From: an uncultured Atopobium sp.
GTDB lineage: Bacteria; Actinomycetota; Coriobacteriia; Coriobacteriales; Atopobiaceae
NCBI GenBank assembly: GCA_937997345.1
Contig: CALKTD010000020.1
Location: forward strand, 12,897-76,896
Direction of reading: 5' to 3'
Length of the DNA: 64,000 bases
The notes beneath the pieces are model-generated. The model was not told the DNA's origin. It did no database searches and was given only the letters and a program-made list of their open reading frames with translations. Shown here piece after piece: positions 9,494 to 17,832 of the stretch. Made by a program: the position numbers and the translations under genes. The number at the start of each line of letters is the position of its first letter. Within the stretch, counting starts at the first letter, position 1.

Positions 9494-11230
9494 ATGATGA
9501 TTAACAAACGCCTCATTGCCCTTATTGAGGAGAGTAAAAAATACATTGGCTTGACCGTGCTTTACCAGTGGATTGCGCTTCTCGCCAATATCGTATTTAT
9601 GTATTCTCTGGCAAGAATGATACAAGCCCTATTCATGGATTATTTTGTCTTTGAAGAGCAGCTGGTATTTATTGCACTCTGCCTTATTGCTATTGTGATT
9701 AGGTATTTCTGTAAACTAGCTCAGCACAAGACAAGCTTTTACGCAGCTAAGAGGGTTAAAAAGACCCTTCGTGAGAGAATCTATCAGAAGCTTTTAGAGT
9801 TTGGCCCATCGTATAAAAATTCGTATGCAACCAGCGAGATTGTTCAGCTGGCAGTTGAAGGTGTTGACCAGCTGGAAACCTATTTTGCGCAGTATCTGCC
9901 ACAATTTTTCTACGCCGTTTTGGCTCCACTCACACTTTTCTTTGTTTTGCTTCTTATTAGTCCGGTAGTTGGCATTGTTTTGCTGGTATTTGTTCCACTC
10001 ATCCCAATGACTATTGTTCTTATCCAGAAGTTTGCAAAGAAGCTTTTGTCTAAATATTGGCGCCAGTATACGCAGCTTGGCGATACATTTTTGGAAAACC
10101 TGCAGGGTCTGACCACAGCAAAGATTTACAAGGCTGACGATTTCAAACATAAGCAGATGAACGAGGAAGCCGAGCACTTCAGGCGTATTACCATGAAGGT
10201 TCTAACCATGCAGCTCAACTCCATCACCGTGATGGATGTGGTTGCATTTGGTGGAAGCGCGCTTGGTACGATCCTTGCAATTCAGCAGGTAAATGACCAG
10301 CTCCTCTTTATGTGGGAGGGCGTTTTTGTCATTTTGATTTCGGCTGAGTTTTTCTTGCCTATGCGTCTTTTGGGCAGCTATTTTCATATTGCTATGAACG
10401 GCATGGCAGCAGCGGACAAAATCTTTGACCTGCTTGATATGCCTGTTCGAGAGCAGGGTACCAAGACTGTTCCAGCTTCTAGCGATGTGTCACTGCGCAA
10501 CGTTTCTTTCTCTTACGATGGCGAGAAACCCGTCTTGGTGAATGTTTCTTTTGGAATATGCGCCAACTCTTTGAACGCCCTGGTAGGAGAGTCAGGCTGT
10601 GGAAAATCAACTATTGCGGCACTTCTGACGGGAAAACTCCGCTCGTATTCTGGCGATGTTCTGTTTGGAAATACCAGTTTGTCAGACATTTCTGACCAGA
10701 ATTTGCTTCAAAATGTTACGTATATTGGTCATCAAGCACATCTCTTTATGGGAAGCGTTCGCTCTAACCTTGCCATGGGTAACCCAGAGGCAACTGAGAA
10801 GCAGCTCTGGCACGCCCTTGAGAAGGTCAATCTTGCTGAGTTCGTAAAGTCTTTGGGTGGACTTGACGCGCCAGTTGCCGAGAAGGGCTCCAACTTGTCT
10901 GGTGGTCAGCGTCAGAGATTAGCACTGGCCAGAGCCCTGCTTCACAATAGCCAGATGTACATCTTTGATGAAGCTACTTCAAATATTGATGTTGAGAGTG
11001 AAGACGTTATTATGCAGCAGGTTCACCAGCTTGCTCAGACAAAGATGGTGCTGGTAATTTCTCACCGCTTAGTAAACGTCAAAAAAGCTGATCAGATTGT
11101 TGTTATGCAGCATGGTCGCGTTGTTGGAAGTGGAACGCACCAAGAGTTGCTTGCAACAAATGACGAGTACAAACGAATGACGCGGGCCCAGACTGAGCTT
11201 GAGAATTATGTGAAAGGAGTTGAGGCGTAA
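9494..11230 (+). CDS. cydD: CydD-like ABC exporter subunit
   Basis: This is a 578-residue half-transporter with an ABC exporter membrane domain (about residues 1-310, six helices) and a C-terminal ATPase. Walker A is VGESGCGKST, the signature is NLSGGQRQRLALARAL, and Walker B is MYIFDEATSN followed by the H-loop ISHR. It resembles CydD, half of the heterodimeric exporter that moves cysteine or glutathione out of the cytoplasm and is needed for cytochrome bd assembly in Escherichia coli. No cydAB is present here. GAGAAG precedes two adjacent ATGs at 9494 and 9497. A TTG at 9449 has no ribosome site. Its stop overlaps the next ATG by one base. Confidence 0.83.
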   Translation: MMINKRLIALIEESKKYIGLTVLYQWIALLANIVFMYSLARMIQALFMDYFVFEEQLVFIALCLIAIVIRYFCKLAQHKTSFYAAKRVKKTLRERIYQKLLEFGPSYKNSYATSEIVQLAVEGVDQLETYFAQYLPQFFYAVLAPLTLFFVLLLISPVVGIVLLVFVPLIPMTIVLIQKFAKKLLSKYWRQYTQLGDTFLENLQGLTTAKIYKADDFKHKQMNEEAEHFRRITMKVLTMQLNSITVMDVVAFGGSALGTILAIQQVNDQLLFMWEGVFVILISAEFFLPMRLLGSYFHIAMNGMAAADKIFDLLDMPVREQGTKTVPASSDVSLRNVSFSYDGEKPVLVNVSFGICANSLNALVGESGCGKSTIAALLTGKLRSYSGDVLFGNTSLSDISDQNLLQNVTYIGHQAHLFMGSVRSNLAMGNPEATEKQLWHALEKVNLAEFVKSLGGLDAPVAEKGSNLSGGQRQRLALARALLHNSQMYIFDEATSNIDVESEDVIMQQVHQLAQTKMVLVISHRLVNVKKADQIVVMQHGRVVGSGTHQELLATNDEYKRMTRAQTELENYVKGVEA

Positions 11231-12930
11231 TGAAAACAGAAGTTAAGAACAGCGCCACAACTGCACGTACTTCTCGCCGTAGCGCGCTCACTATTATGCT
11301 GAGACTGGTGGGGCTGGTTCGTCCGCTGGCTGGCTTTATGATACTTGCAATTTTGATGGGAGTCTTGGGTAACCTTGCTGCCACGTTCATTAGTATATTT
11401 GGAGCATATGCACTGCTCAGCGCTATGGGCTTTGCTTCATCTTCTCCTATGGCGCTGCTTTTTGGTGGCATGCTTTTGTTTGCCCTGGTCCGCGGTCTGC
11501 TGCGCTATGCCGAGCAGGAATGCAACCACTTTATTGCGTTTAAACTACTTGCGCTTATTAGAGACCGTGTGTTCACGGCGCTTAGAAAGCTTGCTCCTGC
11601 AAAGCTTGAGGTCAAAAATAAGGGCAACCTGATGAGCGTCATTACTTCAGACATTGAGCTACTTGAGGTTTTCTATGCACACACTATCTCGCCTATTTGC
11701 ATTGCGGCTGTGTTCTGCGTTGTTATGGTGTGGTTTATTGTGAGCAGCACCAACTGGATTTTGGGTTTTACTGCACTTGTTTCTTACCTGGTAGTTGGCG
11801 TGGCAATTCCGCTTGCTATGTCTAAACGATCCGAGCAAGACTCTGCTGAGGCAAGAGATCTTGCTGGTAACCTTTCTACGGTTACCCTTGATAACCTGCG
11901 TGGTCTTGACGAGATTCTGCAGTACAGCACGGGTACTCAGATGATTGAGGAAACAAGTCAGTTAGCTGATCAGTTAAGCGACAGACAGCAGGCAGTTAAG
12001 AAGGCATTTGGTGTCAACGATGCGGTCACCTCAACGGTTATTTTGCTCTCCGGCCTTGTTATGTTCTTTAGTTCGTTCTACCTGGCCTATCACCAGCAGA
12101 TTTTTATGACCGATGCTTTCATTGTCACCATTGCATTGATGAGTTCGTTTGGGCCTGTTGTGGCTTTGGCAGCACTTGGTACAACCCTGACCAGTACGTT
12201 TGCTGCGGGTAATCGTGTTTTGAATATTCTGGACGAACAGCCCCTGGTTGAAGACGTAGTGGACCAAAAAGGCATCTCATATGAGGGCGTGCATGTCTCT
12301 GAGCTTTCATTTGCGTATGATAACGAGCAGATTCTGGACAACATTTCCGTGGATATTCCTACCGATAAGATCGTGGGAATAGTAGGTAAGAGTGGCTCAG
12401 GCAAGTCTACGCTGCTAAAACTTTTGATGCGTTTCTGGCCAGCAACACCTGGTGCCATTGAAATTTCTGGAACCCCTTTGGAGCAGGTTAATACCTCTAA
12501 CCTGCGCGATCTTGAGAGCTACATGACGCAAGATACGCATCTGTATCACGATTCCATTAAGAACAATCTCCGCATTGCAAAGCTTGATGCAACGGATGAA
12601 GAGATTGTTGAGGCGTGCAAGAAGGCTTCAATTCACGAGTACATTTCCACGCTGCCTCAGGGCTACGATACGCCTGTTGCAGAGCTTGGCGACTCACTTT
12701 CTGGCGGAGAGCGCCAGCGCATTGGCCTTGCTCGCGCATTCTTGCACGATGCGCCACTCATGCTGCTTGATGAGCCAACCAGTAATCTGGACAGTCTAAA
12801 CGAGGCAATTATCTTGCGCTCGCTTGATAAAGAAACTGAGCGCAAGTCTGTGGTTCTTGTCTCTCACAGGGCTTCTACCATGGGAATTGCAGATGTTGTT
12901 TACACCGTTGATGGGGGACGAGTGAGCTGA
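11230..12930 (+). CDS. cydC: CydC-like ABC exporter subunit
   Basis: This 566-residue partner half-transporter has a membrane domain (about residues 1-320) followed by an ATPase with Walker A GKSGSGKST, signature SLSGGERQRIGLARAF and Walker B MLLLDEPTSNLD, then VSHR. The ATG overlaps the stop of the cydD-like gene (TAATG), so the two are translationally coupled and surely form a heterodimer. The gene family suggests thiol export, but heterodimeric exporters of this type can also carry peptides or drugs, so the substrate assignment is tentative. The stop in turn overlaps the start of the YgbA-like gene. Confidence 0.83.
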   Translation: MKTEVKNSATTARTSRRSALTIMLRLVGLVRPLAGFMILAILMGVLGNLAATFISIFGAYALLSAMGFASSSPMALLFGGMLLFALVRGLLRYAEQECNHFIAFKLLALIRDRVFTALRKLAPAKLEVKNKGNLMSVITSDIELLEVFYAHTISPICIAAVFCVVMVWFIVSSTNWILGFTALVSYLVVGVAIPLAMSKRSEQDSAEARDLAGNLSTVTLDNLRGLDEILQYSTGTQMIEETSQLADQLSDRQQAVKKAFGVNDAVTSTVILLSGLVMFFSSFYLAYHQQIFMTDAFIVTIALMSSFGPVVALAALGTTLTSTFAAGNRVLNILDEQPLVEDVVDQKGISYEGVHVSELSFAYDNEQILDNISVDIPTDKIVGIVGKSGSGKSTLLKLLMRFWPATPGAIEISGTPLEQVNTSNLRDLESYMTQDTHLYHDSIKNNLRIAKLDATDEEIVEACKKASIHEYISTLPQGYDTPVAELGDSLSGGERQRIGLARAFLHDAPLMLLDEPTSNLDSLNEAIILRSLDKETERKSVVLVSHRASTMGIADVVYTVDGGRVS

Positions 12931-13247
12931 TGACACCTGAAGAAATTGCGCAGAAACGTCAAAAAGAAAAAAATCTCTTCTCGCTCATGATTCGTTTTTA
13001 TTGCGAGAAGTACCATCGCACCAAAGCTCATGAGCCTCTGTGCGACGAGTGCGCCGAGCTTGAGAAGTATGCGCATACGCGTGTGGACCGCTGTCCTCAC
13101 ATAGAGACAAAGACGTTTTGCTCAAAATGCAAATCGCATTGCTATAGCAAAGAGATGCGCGCTCGCGTCAAAGAGGTCATGAAATCCACAGGACCTCGAC
13201 TTTTGTTGCACCATCCAATTCTTGTGATTAAGCACGCACTTCAGTAA
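12930..13247 (+). CDS. YgbA-family (nitrous oxide-stimulated promoter) Cys-rich protein
   Basis: This 105-residue basic protein belongs to the YgbA family, named for nitric-oxide-responsive expression in enterobacteria. The ordered Cys/His pattern is visible: CEKYH, CDECAELEKYAHTRVDRC, CSKCKSHCYSKEMR, ending HHPILVIKHAL. The cysteine spacing suggests metal or cluster binding. The molecular role is unknown. Its ATG overlaps the TGA of the cydC-like gene, so it is the third gene of a coupled operon. That pairing fits a respiratory or nitrosative-stress function for the exporter, which is inference. Confidence 0.8.
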   Translation: MTPEEIAQKRQKEKNLFSLMIRFYCEKYHRTKAHEPLCDECAELEKYAHTRVDRCPHIETKTFCSKCKSHCYSKEMRARVKEVMKSTGPRLLLHHPILVIKHALQ

Positions 13248-13329
13248 ATAATCACTGGTAAGTAGCATGAAGCTTACGCTTAACATACATTGATTCTCAC
13301 TCTGATAAGGTTTCAAAATTCTATGATCC

Positions 13330-13364
13330 TCTCGCCACAAAAGCGAGAAGACCGCATTTTTTTT
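13330..13364 (+). terminator. Weak terminator after the exporter operon
   Basis: TCTCGC (13330-13335) pairs with GCGAGA (13343-13348), and eight T residues follow at 13357-13364. The stem is short and the T-run is offset by several bases, so it would be weak. The stem is built from two inverted copies of the dispersed GCGAGAA word. Confidence 0.5.
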
Positions 13365-13471
13365 GAATCTTTTTCATTTGAAACATAACTGTTAACTCTG
13401 AGAATTACGTATTTTTGTCGCGGCGCGCTAGGGTTACAGTGACCTCTCGCTTTACAGAAGGAGGTACTGCG

Positions 13472-14131
13472 TTGATTAAATCTAAGAAAGCGTCATTTAT
13501 TTTCAAGCTGTTTATTGCTGTGATTGGCACCTTTGTGCTGTGTGATTCTGCGGGCGTCTTCCGAATGAACTTCCGCGTTTCTTTCTTGTATTACTTCACC
13601 AACATCTCTAACCTGCTGCTTGTTGCCTATTATTGGGGCGCACTGTTCCAGGCTTACAAGCATCCTGAGACCGCTCAGAAGCCATGGATGCCAACGGTCA
13701 AGCACACGCTTATGCTGGGTATTACCGTAACTGGCCTGGTAGCTTACTTCCTGCTTGACCACGGCGAGGTTTTTGTTAACGGCGTCTTTAAGTTCAACAA
13801 TTTTATTCTGCACGACGTGATTCCTATCTGCGCCGTTTTGGACTGGCTGCTCTTTGACGAGAAGCCAACTATGGGCTTCAAAGAGCCTCTGATCTGGCCT
13901 TTGTACCCGCTCACGTATTTTGCGTACATTATTGTTTTGGTCCTGGGCTTTGGTGTGCAGATTAAAGAGAAGTCTCGCTGGCCTTACGGATTTATGGACT
14001 TTGACAAGCTGGGAATTCCTACCGTCGCCCTCACCATTGTGATTTTGATTGTTGTCTTTGTTGCCCTGGGCTACCTCTACGTCTTCATTGATAAAAAGCT
14101 TGGCGAGAAGATCAAGAAGGCTGAAAACTAA
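13472..14131 (+). CDS. Pr6Pr-family integral membrane protein
   Basis: This is a 219-residue protein with about six membrane helices, of the Pr6Pr family (distantly related to FAR-17a/AIG1-like proteins). Typical features are the YYFTNISNLLL motif in the second helix, the polar HDVIPICAVLDWLLFD segment and YPLTYFAYI. The biochemical role in bacteria is unknown; eukaryotic relatives are lipid hydrolases. AAGGAGG at 13458-13464 lies 7 bases before a TTG at 13472, which I take as the start. The frame opens earlier at 13415 but without a ribosome site. Confidence 0.78.
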   Translation: MIKSKKASFIFKLFIAVIGTFVLCDSAGVFRMNFRVSFLYYFTNISNLLLVAYYWGALFQAYKHPETAQKPWMPTVKHTLMLGITVTGLVAYFLLDHGEVFVNGVFKFNNFILHDVIPICAVLDWLLFDEKPTMGFKEPLIWPLYPLTYFAYIIVLVLGFGVQIKEKSRWPYGFMDFDKLGIPTVALTIVILIVVFVALGYLYVFIDKKLGEKIKKAEN

Positions 14132-14223
14132 TCTTAGTAAGGTTAAAAGCTGGGATGACCGCAAGGTTAAACCTAACGTATTGAGGAGAAAACCACAATT
14201 GATTGCAAGGCGCCTGACATTTG

Positions 14224-14684
14224 TGAACTACCTCCCATTTCTTGGACACGAGAAATAGAAAGCAGTTCAAAACACACCTAAGTCAGATAATCTGTTAAAA
14301 AGACGTATACATTACGCCGAAAATAGCTGAAACATGCAGAATATCTGACTTAGAAGTGTAATATGCCTGCAATTGAGCAGAATATCTGACTTAAGTGTGT
14401 TCCTTAGGTGCGGAATTTACCTATAGTTAAATTTCTTATATAAGTCTATTCATGTATAAGCATATTAGATGAAGTTTATGCATAGAGATGCATATCGGGT
14501 AGTGCGACCGCCTAGCTGCCTGCTATCTTGATTAAGAACATGTCGATTCTTCAGCGAGACATATTAAAGCTGCGCTATTTTGTGCGTCAGACCTAAAAGC
14601 CGACGCTAGCACGCTGCAAAATCATAACCACCCACATATGAACTGCCTCCCATTTCTTATGTCCAAGAAATGGGAGGCAGTTCA
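14224..14684. mobile_element. Degenerate IS3/IS150-like element or MITE
   Basis: A 25-base sequence starting TGAACT and ending TTGGACA lies at 14224-14248, and its inverted copy lies at 14660-14684 with one mismatch (A for G at the seventh base). Ends beginning TGAACT with a run of pyrimidines and closing in GGACA are typical of IS3-family, IS150-group elements. No transposase frame or recognisable remnant lies inside the 461 bases. The right end also belongs to a perfect 20-bp palindrome with a 6-base loop (14639-14684), and the left end to an imperfect one. The adjacent bases do not show a clear target duplication. The rest of the gene-free stretch 14132-14759 holds no coding signal. Confidence 0.55.
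14272..14401. repeat. Internal inverted and direct repeats
   Basis: ACACACCTAAGTCAGATAAT at 14272-14291 recurs inverted at 14381-14400 with two mismatches. A third copy of the core, CAGAATATCTGACTTA, lies at 14338-14353 in the same orientation as the right one. The block sits inside the IS-like ends and may be a nested small element or a binding-site array. Confidence 0.6.
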
Positions 14685-14719
14685 ATACGTTGGAACAGAG
14701 AGGTTTTTAATGCATATAG

Positions 14720-14750
14720 CGAGAAACCCGTCTGCTAGAGGGGTTTCTCG
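14720..14750. terminator. Stem-loop of inverted GGGTTTCTCG copies
   Basis: CGAGAAACCC (14720-14729) and GGGTTTCTCG (14741-14750) form a perfect 10-bp stem with an 11-base loop, 10 bases downstream of the glutaredoxin-like stop on the minus strand. There is no immediate U-run, so termination is only possible. The arms are copies of the dispersed motif. Confidence 0.45.
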
Positions 14751-14759
14751 ACAATGAGC

Positions 14760-15077
14760 TTAGAAGGAGCAGGCGCCGCCAATGGTGCAAGCAGCTGCTG
14801 CAGAGCCGTCATCTGAATCATCGTTTGAACCAGAAACATGGAAGACCTCGGAGAGGTAGTTAATGATGTCGCCGGACTCATACATTGCCTTGCCGTCAAT
14901 GAACAGACATGGGACCTGGCGCTTGCCGCCAACCTCAATGAGGCGCTCGCGAGCTGCGTCATCAGCAACGATATCATGCATAGGAAGCTCGATGTTGTTC
15001 TGCTCCATGAAGGACATTACCTTGTGGCAGTATGGGCAGGTTGGCTTATAAAAAAGCTCGAGATTCTGAGTAGCCAT
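14760..15077 (-). CDS. Glutaredoxin-like thiol-disulfide protein
   Basis: This is a 105-residue cytoplasmic thioredoxin-fold protein. ELFYKPTCPYCHKV carries the classical glutaredoxin CPYC dithiol near residue 14. The cis-Pro loop is RQVPCLFIDG and the final helix follows YESGDIINYLSEVF, as in glutaredoxins and glutathione-S-transferase N-domains. Unusually, the C-terminus has an acidic DDSDDGS linker and a short Cys-containing tail (CTIGGACSF) that could act as extra redox cysteines or bind metal. AAAGGAG precedes the ATG. It is monocistronic. Confidence 0.87.
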   Translation of the reverse strand: MATQNLELFYKPTCPYCHKVMSFMEQNNIELPMHDIVADDAARERLIEVGGKRQVPCLFIDGKAMYESGDIINYLSEVFHVSGSNDDSDDGSAAAACTIGGACSF

Positions 15078-15162
15078 AAAAACTCCTTTTGTTAGTAATT
15101 ACTACTACTTTGTCTATACCCACCATAGCGTAGTTGTTTCACCTGGATTTAATTAGAGAGCC

Positions 15163-15399
15163 TTAGTCAAAGAAAACTCTAAGGAAATTGCTATCTAGCA
15201 TGTCATAGAGTTCTTTATAGCTCTGTTTTGCTTCTTCTGGAGCGTCATCTTTAATGTGGTATCCACGGCCATCATCAAAGAAGAAATCATCGATACCTTC
15301 ATCTTCCGGCGTTGTATACCAATCGCGATTACTTAAGAAGTACGGCGGTTCATGAAGAGTCATACTTATCCAATCAGCCAGCTTTACCAATTTTTGCAA
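15163..15399 (-). CDS. Small acidic hypothetical protein, possibly a gene fragment
   Basis: This frame of 78 residues has a TTG start at 15399, immediately after an in-frame TAG and without a convincing ribosome site. An internal ATG at 15363 is an alternative start giving 66 residues. The sequence is rich in Asp, Glu and aromatic residues (IDDFFFDDGRGYHI) and has no recognised domain. The weak start suggests the remnant of a larger gene or a small immunity-like protein. I do not recognise it. Confidence 0.4.
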   Translation of the reverse strand: MQKLVKLADWISMTLHEPPYFLSNRDWYTTPEDEGIDDFFFDDGRGYHIKDDAPEEAKQSYKELYDMLDSNFLRVFFD

Positions 15400-15475
15400 A
15401 CTATCGCCTAACGCTAGTTTACTCGTACGTGATGAAAGTTGCTTGATAGAAGCAATAAACGGTCACTCGTGACAT

Positions 15476-15502
15476 AAAAATAGCCGCACGAGGCGGCTAT
15501 TT
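15476..15502 (-). terminator. tRNA-Thr terminator
   Basis: AAATAGCCGC and GCGGCTATTT form a perfect 10-bp stem with loop ACGAG. On the minus strand the stem is followed by TTTTTATG. It lies just downstream of the tRNA gene. Confidence 0.85.
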
Positions 15503-15511
15503 AATAGTTGA

Positions 15512-15587
15512 TGGTGCCAGCAACCAGGATCGAACTGATGACCCCCGCTTTACGAGAGCGGTGCTCTACCAACTGAGCTATGCTGGC
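15512..15587 (-). tRNA. tRNA-Thr (anticodon CGU)
   Basis: On the minus strand the acceptor arms GCCAGCA and TGCTGGC pair fully. The D-arm reads GCTC...GAGC, the anticodon stem CCGCT/AGCGG encloses CTCGTAA with anticodon CGT, and the T-arm is ATCAG-TTCGATC-CTGGT. The 3' CCA is encoded. It reads ACG codons. A clear promoter and terminator frame it as a single-gene unit. Confidence 0.96.
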
Positions 15588-15606
15588 GTACAAAAACGCG
15601 TTAACA

Positions 15607-15635
15607 ACTATACGGGGAAGCCCTGTATTATTCAA
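15607..15635 (-). promoter_or_regulatory. Sigma-70-type promoter of tRNA-Thr
   Basis: On the minus strand TTGAAT (15635-15630) and TATAGT (15612-15607) are spaced by exactly 17 bases. The -10 box ends 19 bases before the tRNA 5' end. Confidence 0.75.
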
Positions 15636-15644
15636 GCAGAAATA

Positions 15645-16835
15645 CTAAAGAAGCCCGAGAATGCCACGAAGAAGACGTTCAAGATCATCTGCATACTTCT
15701 CGGACGCCTCTTGTACACTCTTATGCGTAGTTCCATGAGCACCAGCTGGGTTTGCTGCAAGCGTCAAAGCCAATACGTTCATATCAAGTGCTCGGGCCAT
15801 AATAACCTCAAGAGCTGTAGAAACGCCAACATATGAGACACCAAAACTGCGAAGCATAGCAACCTCTGCAGGAGTCTCAAAGTTTGGTCCCAAAAGACCG
15901 GCAAAAACGCCTTCATTAAGCTCAATCTTAAGGTCATCTGCTACACCACGCGCAAGCGTTCTAAGGTAAGGTGAGAAAGCATCATTCATATCTACAAATG
16001 GAGTCTCAACATCGCGAAGACCTGCCCACTCTGCAAGTGGATTAGTCCCAGTAAGGTTAATCTGATCAGTAATAACCCCAAGGCCAGTCTTTGCATTACC
16101 AGAAACAGCACCTGTTGCGCCTGCAAAAATAATATCTCTGCAGCCTAAATGATGTGCGTGTTGAACAAGAGAGGTTACCTCGGCTGCGGAATAGCCTTGA
16201 TAAAGGTGAACGCGACCTGGATAGACAACTACAGGCACCCCATCAATAGTGCCAATTGTTGCCTCAAAGGTGTGTCCTGTCATGGGAGAAGCACTAACAG
16301 GAAAACCTGGAATATCACGATAATCAATGCGACGAACTGGCTTTACTAAACCAGCAAGATGACCAAGTCCAGTTCCTAAAATAAGAGCAACAGGATGCTC
16401 GACAGATGGGCTTACATTCTCAATGGTTTTCTCGGTAACCACACAAATCCCCTCCTCTAAGAGGTGACGAGTAAGTATTCCCTCGCCAGAAACAAGCTTT
16501 CCTGAGTACGTACCATCATAAATCTCATGCACGCCACAAGACGGACTTTTTGCTTTCAAAACGGCGAACGTGATGCCAGAAGGCTTAACGGCACTAAGCA
16601 CAATCTTAGCTCCACGCTCAAAATCGTCTGTAACATCTGAGCCATCCTTGAGCCAAACGCGTCCTTCTCGCTGCTCTGCGGGCGGACGAGGCACAGGAAG
16701 ACCTGAGGAAATCTCGGGGCAAATCTTTGTAACGTTTACTTTTTGAGCAAGTCTTTGTACTGCAGAAACAGACTTGGCCCCTCCGTCATATCTGACGGGG
16801 AGGCCAAGTAAACAAGCGCTAATAGCAACCTTCAT
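15645..16835 (-). CDS. DUF523 - purine nucleoside phosphorylase fusion
   Basis: This 396-residue protein joins two domains. Residues 1-140 are a DUF523 domain (SACLLG, KICPE and KSPSCG cysteine motifs). From about 147 to the end is a trimeric-type purine nucleoside phosphorylase: LILGTGLGHLAG phosphate loop, TGHTFEATIG, YPGRVHLYQGY, TDQINLTGTNPL, GPNFETPAEVAML and the late ANPAG region for base recognition. The phosphorylase part would split inosine or guanosine to base and ribose-1-phosphate, a salvage step. It lacks the first helix of stand-alone enzymes. The role of DUF523 is unknown. The gene ends beside the tRNA promoter, and the SurA_N-like gene lies 13 bases upstream, so they probably form an operon. 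Confidence 0.87.
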   Translation of the reverse strand: MKVAISACLLGLPVRYDGGAKSVSAVQRLAQKVNVTKICPEISSGLPVPRPPAEQREGRVWLKDGSDVTDDFERGAKIVLSAVKPSGITFAVLKAKSPSCGVHEIYDGTYSGKLVSGEGILTRHLLEEGICVVTEKTIENVSPSVEHPVALILGTGLGHLAGLVKPVRRIDYRDIPGFPVSASPMTGHTFEATIGTIDGVPVVVYPGRVHLYQGYSAAEVTSLVQHAHHLGCRDIIFAGATGAVSGNAKTGLGVITDQINLTGTNPLAEWAGLRDVETPFVDMNDAFSPYLRTLARGVADDLKIELNEGVFAGLLGPNFETPAEVAMLRSFGVSYVGVSTALEVIMARALDMNVLALTLAANPAGAHGTTHKSVQEASEKYADDLERLLRGILGLL

Positions 16836-16848
16836 TAAATTTCAAATC

Positions 16849-17697
16849 CTAAAGAGCAAGAGAGTAAACAGTAACGGATACTTTACCAAGAATCTCGTTA
16901 ATCTTCTGTGACCACTCCTGAGAAGCCTTGCTTGCAACAGCGGAGTACTTGCTCATTGCAACTTTATAAGCAGTCTGAGCGGCTGCGTAAGAAGCAGAAT
17001 CATTGGAAATTGTATAAGCAGAAAGCTGCTTATAGTAATCACCATCCTGGGAAGCCCAAGTGTTGTTCTTAGCATCCCACTCATCGCCAGCAAGACCAAT
17101 GATGTACTGAGCGTACTCCTGGCTTGTGGTTTCAGAGTTGCCGTCCTCAGGTGCAGTTGGTGCTTTTGGAGCATCTGGAAGAGTTGTGGTCAGAACACTG
17201 TCACGATACTTCTTCATGATGACAGCATCATTGATAAGCTTCTTTGCAACGTCCTCAGAAAGCTTATATGCAGAAGCAACCTTACTTATATCGGTTGTCT
17301 TGAAGTTATTCTGCATGTACTCATTAATCTCATCATCAGTGACGGTAATACCTTTACTCTTGGCTTCAGCAACAACAAGAGCATTGCGGATATAGCCAAT
17401 AATCTTATCCGCTGGTGGAACAGCATACGTACCATCAGACTGCTTTGCTGCATCAAGGCCTGAAGTAGCCTCAATAACCTCACGAGTAGTTACTTCTTTG
17501 GTCTGACCGTTATAGGTATAAGAAGCAACGGGGGTGTTGAGCTCGCCCTCAGAAAGTGTGGTACGACCATTCAAAGAACCAGTAGCTCCACCGCCGCCAA
17601 GGAGAAAGCGACCAATAACAACACCAAGGGCAAACAATACAACAGCGCCTAATCCAATAAAAATCTTAAAGTGCTTTCTTACATCAATAGATGGCAT
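16849..17697 (-). CDS. Membrane-anchored SurA_N/trigger-factor-like protein
   Basis: This 282-residue protein has a single N-terminal membrane helix (about residues 13-34) and an extracytoplasmic helical region resembling the SurA N-terminal chaperone fold: ADKIIGYIRNALVVAEAKSKGITVTDDEINEYM, a typical pattern of secreted PpiC/SurA-like foldases. I see no PpiC active domain, so it may be a chaperone rather than an isomerase. An Asn/Ser/Thr-rich linker and an amphipathic C-terminal helix follow. Two ATGs are possible; the second, at 17697, has AAGGCAAGG before it and is preferred over the one at 17712. Confidence 0.65.
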   Translation of the reverse strand: MPSIDVRKHFKIFIGLGAVVLFALGVVIGRFLLGGGGATGSLNGRTTLSEGELNTPVASYTYNGQTKEVTTREVIEATSGLDAAKQSDGTYAVPPADKIIGYIRNALVVAEAKSKGITVTDDEINEYMQNNFKTTDISKVASAYKLSEDVAKKLINDAVIMKKYRDSVLTTTLPDAPKAPTAPEDGNSETTSQEYAQYIIGLAGDEWDAKNNTWASQDGDYYKQLSAYTISNDSASYAAAQTAYKVAMSKYSAVASKASQEWSQKINEILGKVSVTVYSLAL

Positions 17698-17769
17698 ATC
17701 CTTGCCTTTCATCGCTTAATGAAACCATGCGTACACCAACACAAAGTTTTAGTTTACCCTTATTATCAA

Positions 17770-17801
17770 AAAATAAAACATATAACCGGGAAACTTTCCC
17801 G
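17770..17801 (-). terminator. Probable terminator of the HEAT-repeat gene
   Basis: CGGGAA and TTCCCG form a 6-bp stem around a 3-base loop (17787-17801). On the minus strand it is followed by GTTATATGTTTTATTTTTT. It sits between the HEAT-repeat stop and the SurA_N-like gene. Confidence 0.5.
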
Positions 17802-17832
17802 TTTATACACAGCCACTTATATACAAAACAAG

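Noticed and set aside
14720..14750. Confident terminator for the glutaredoxin gene
   Set aside because: The stem is perfect, but no U-run follows directly, so only a possible role is stated.
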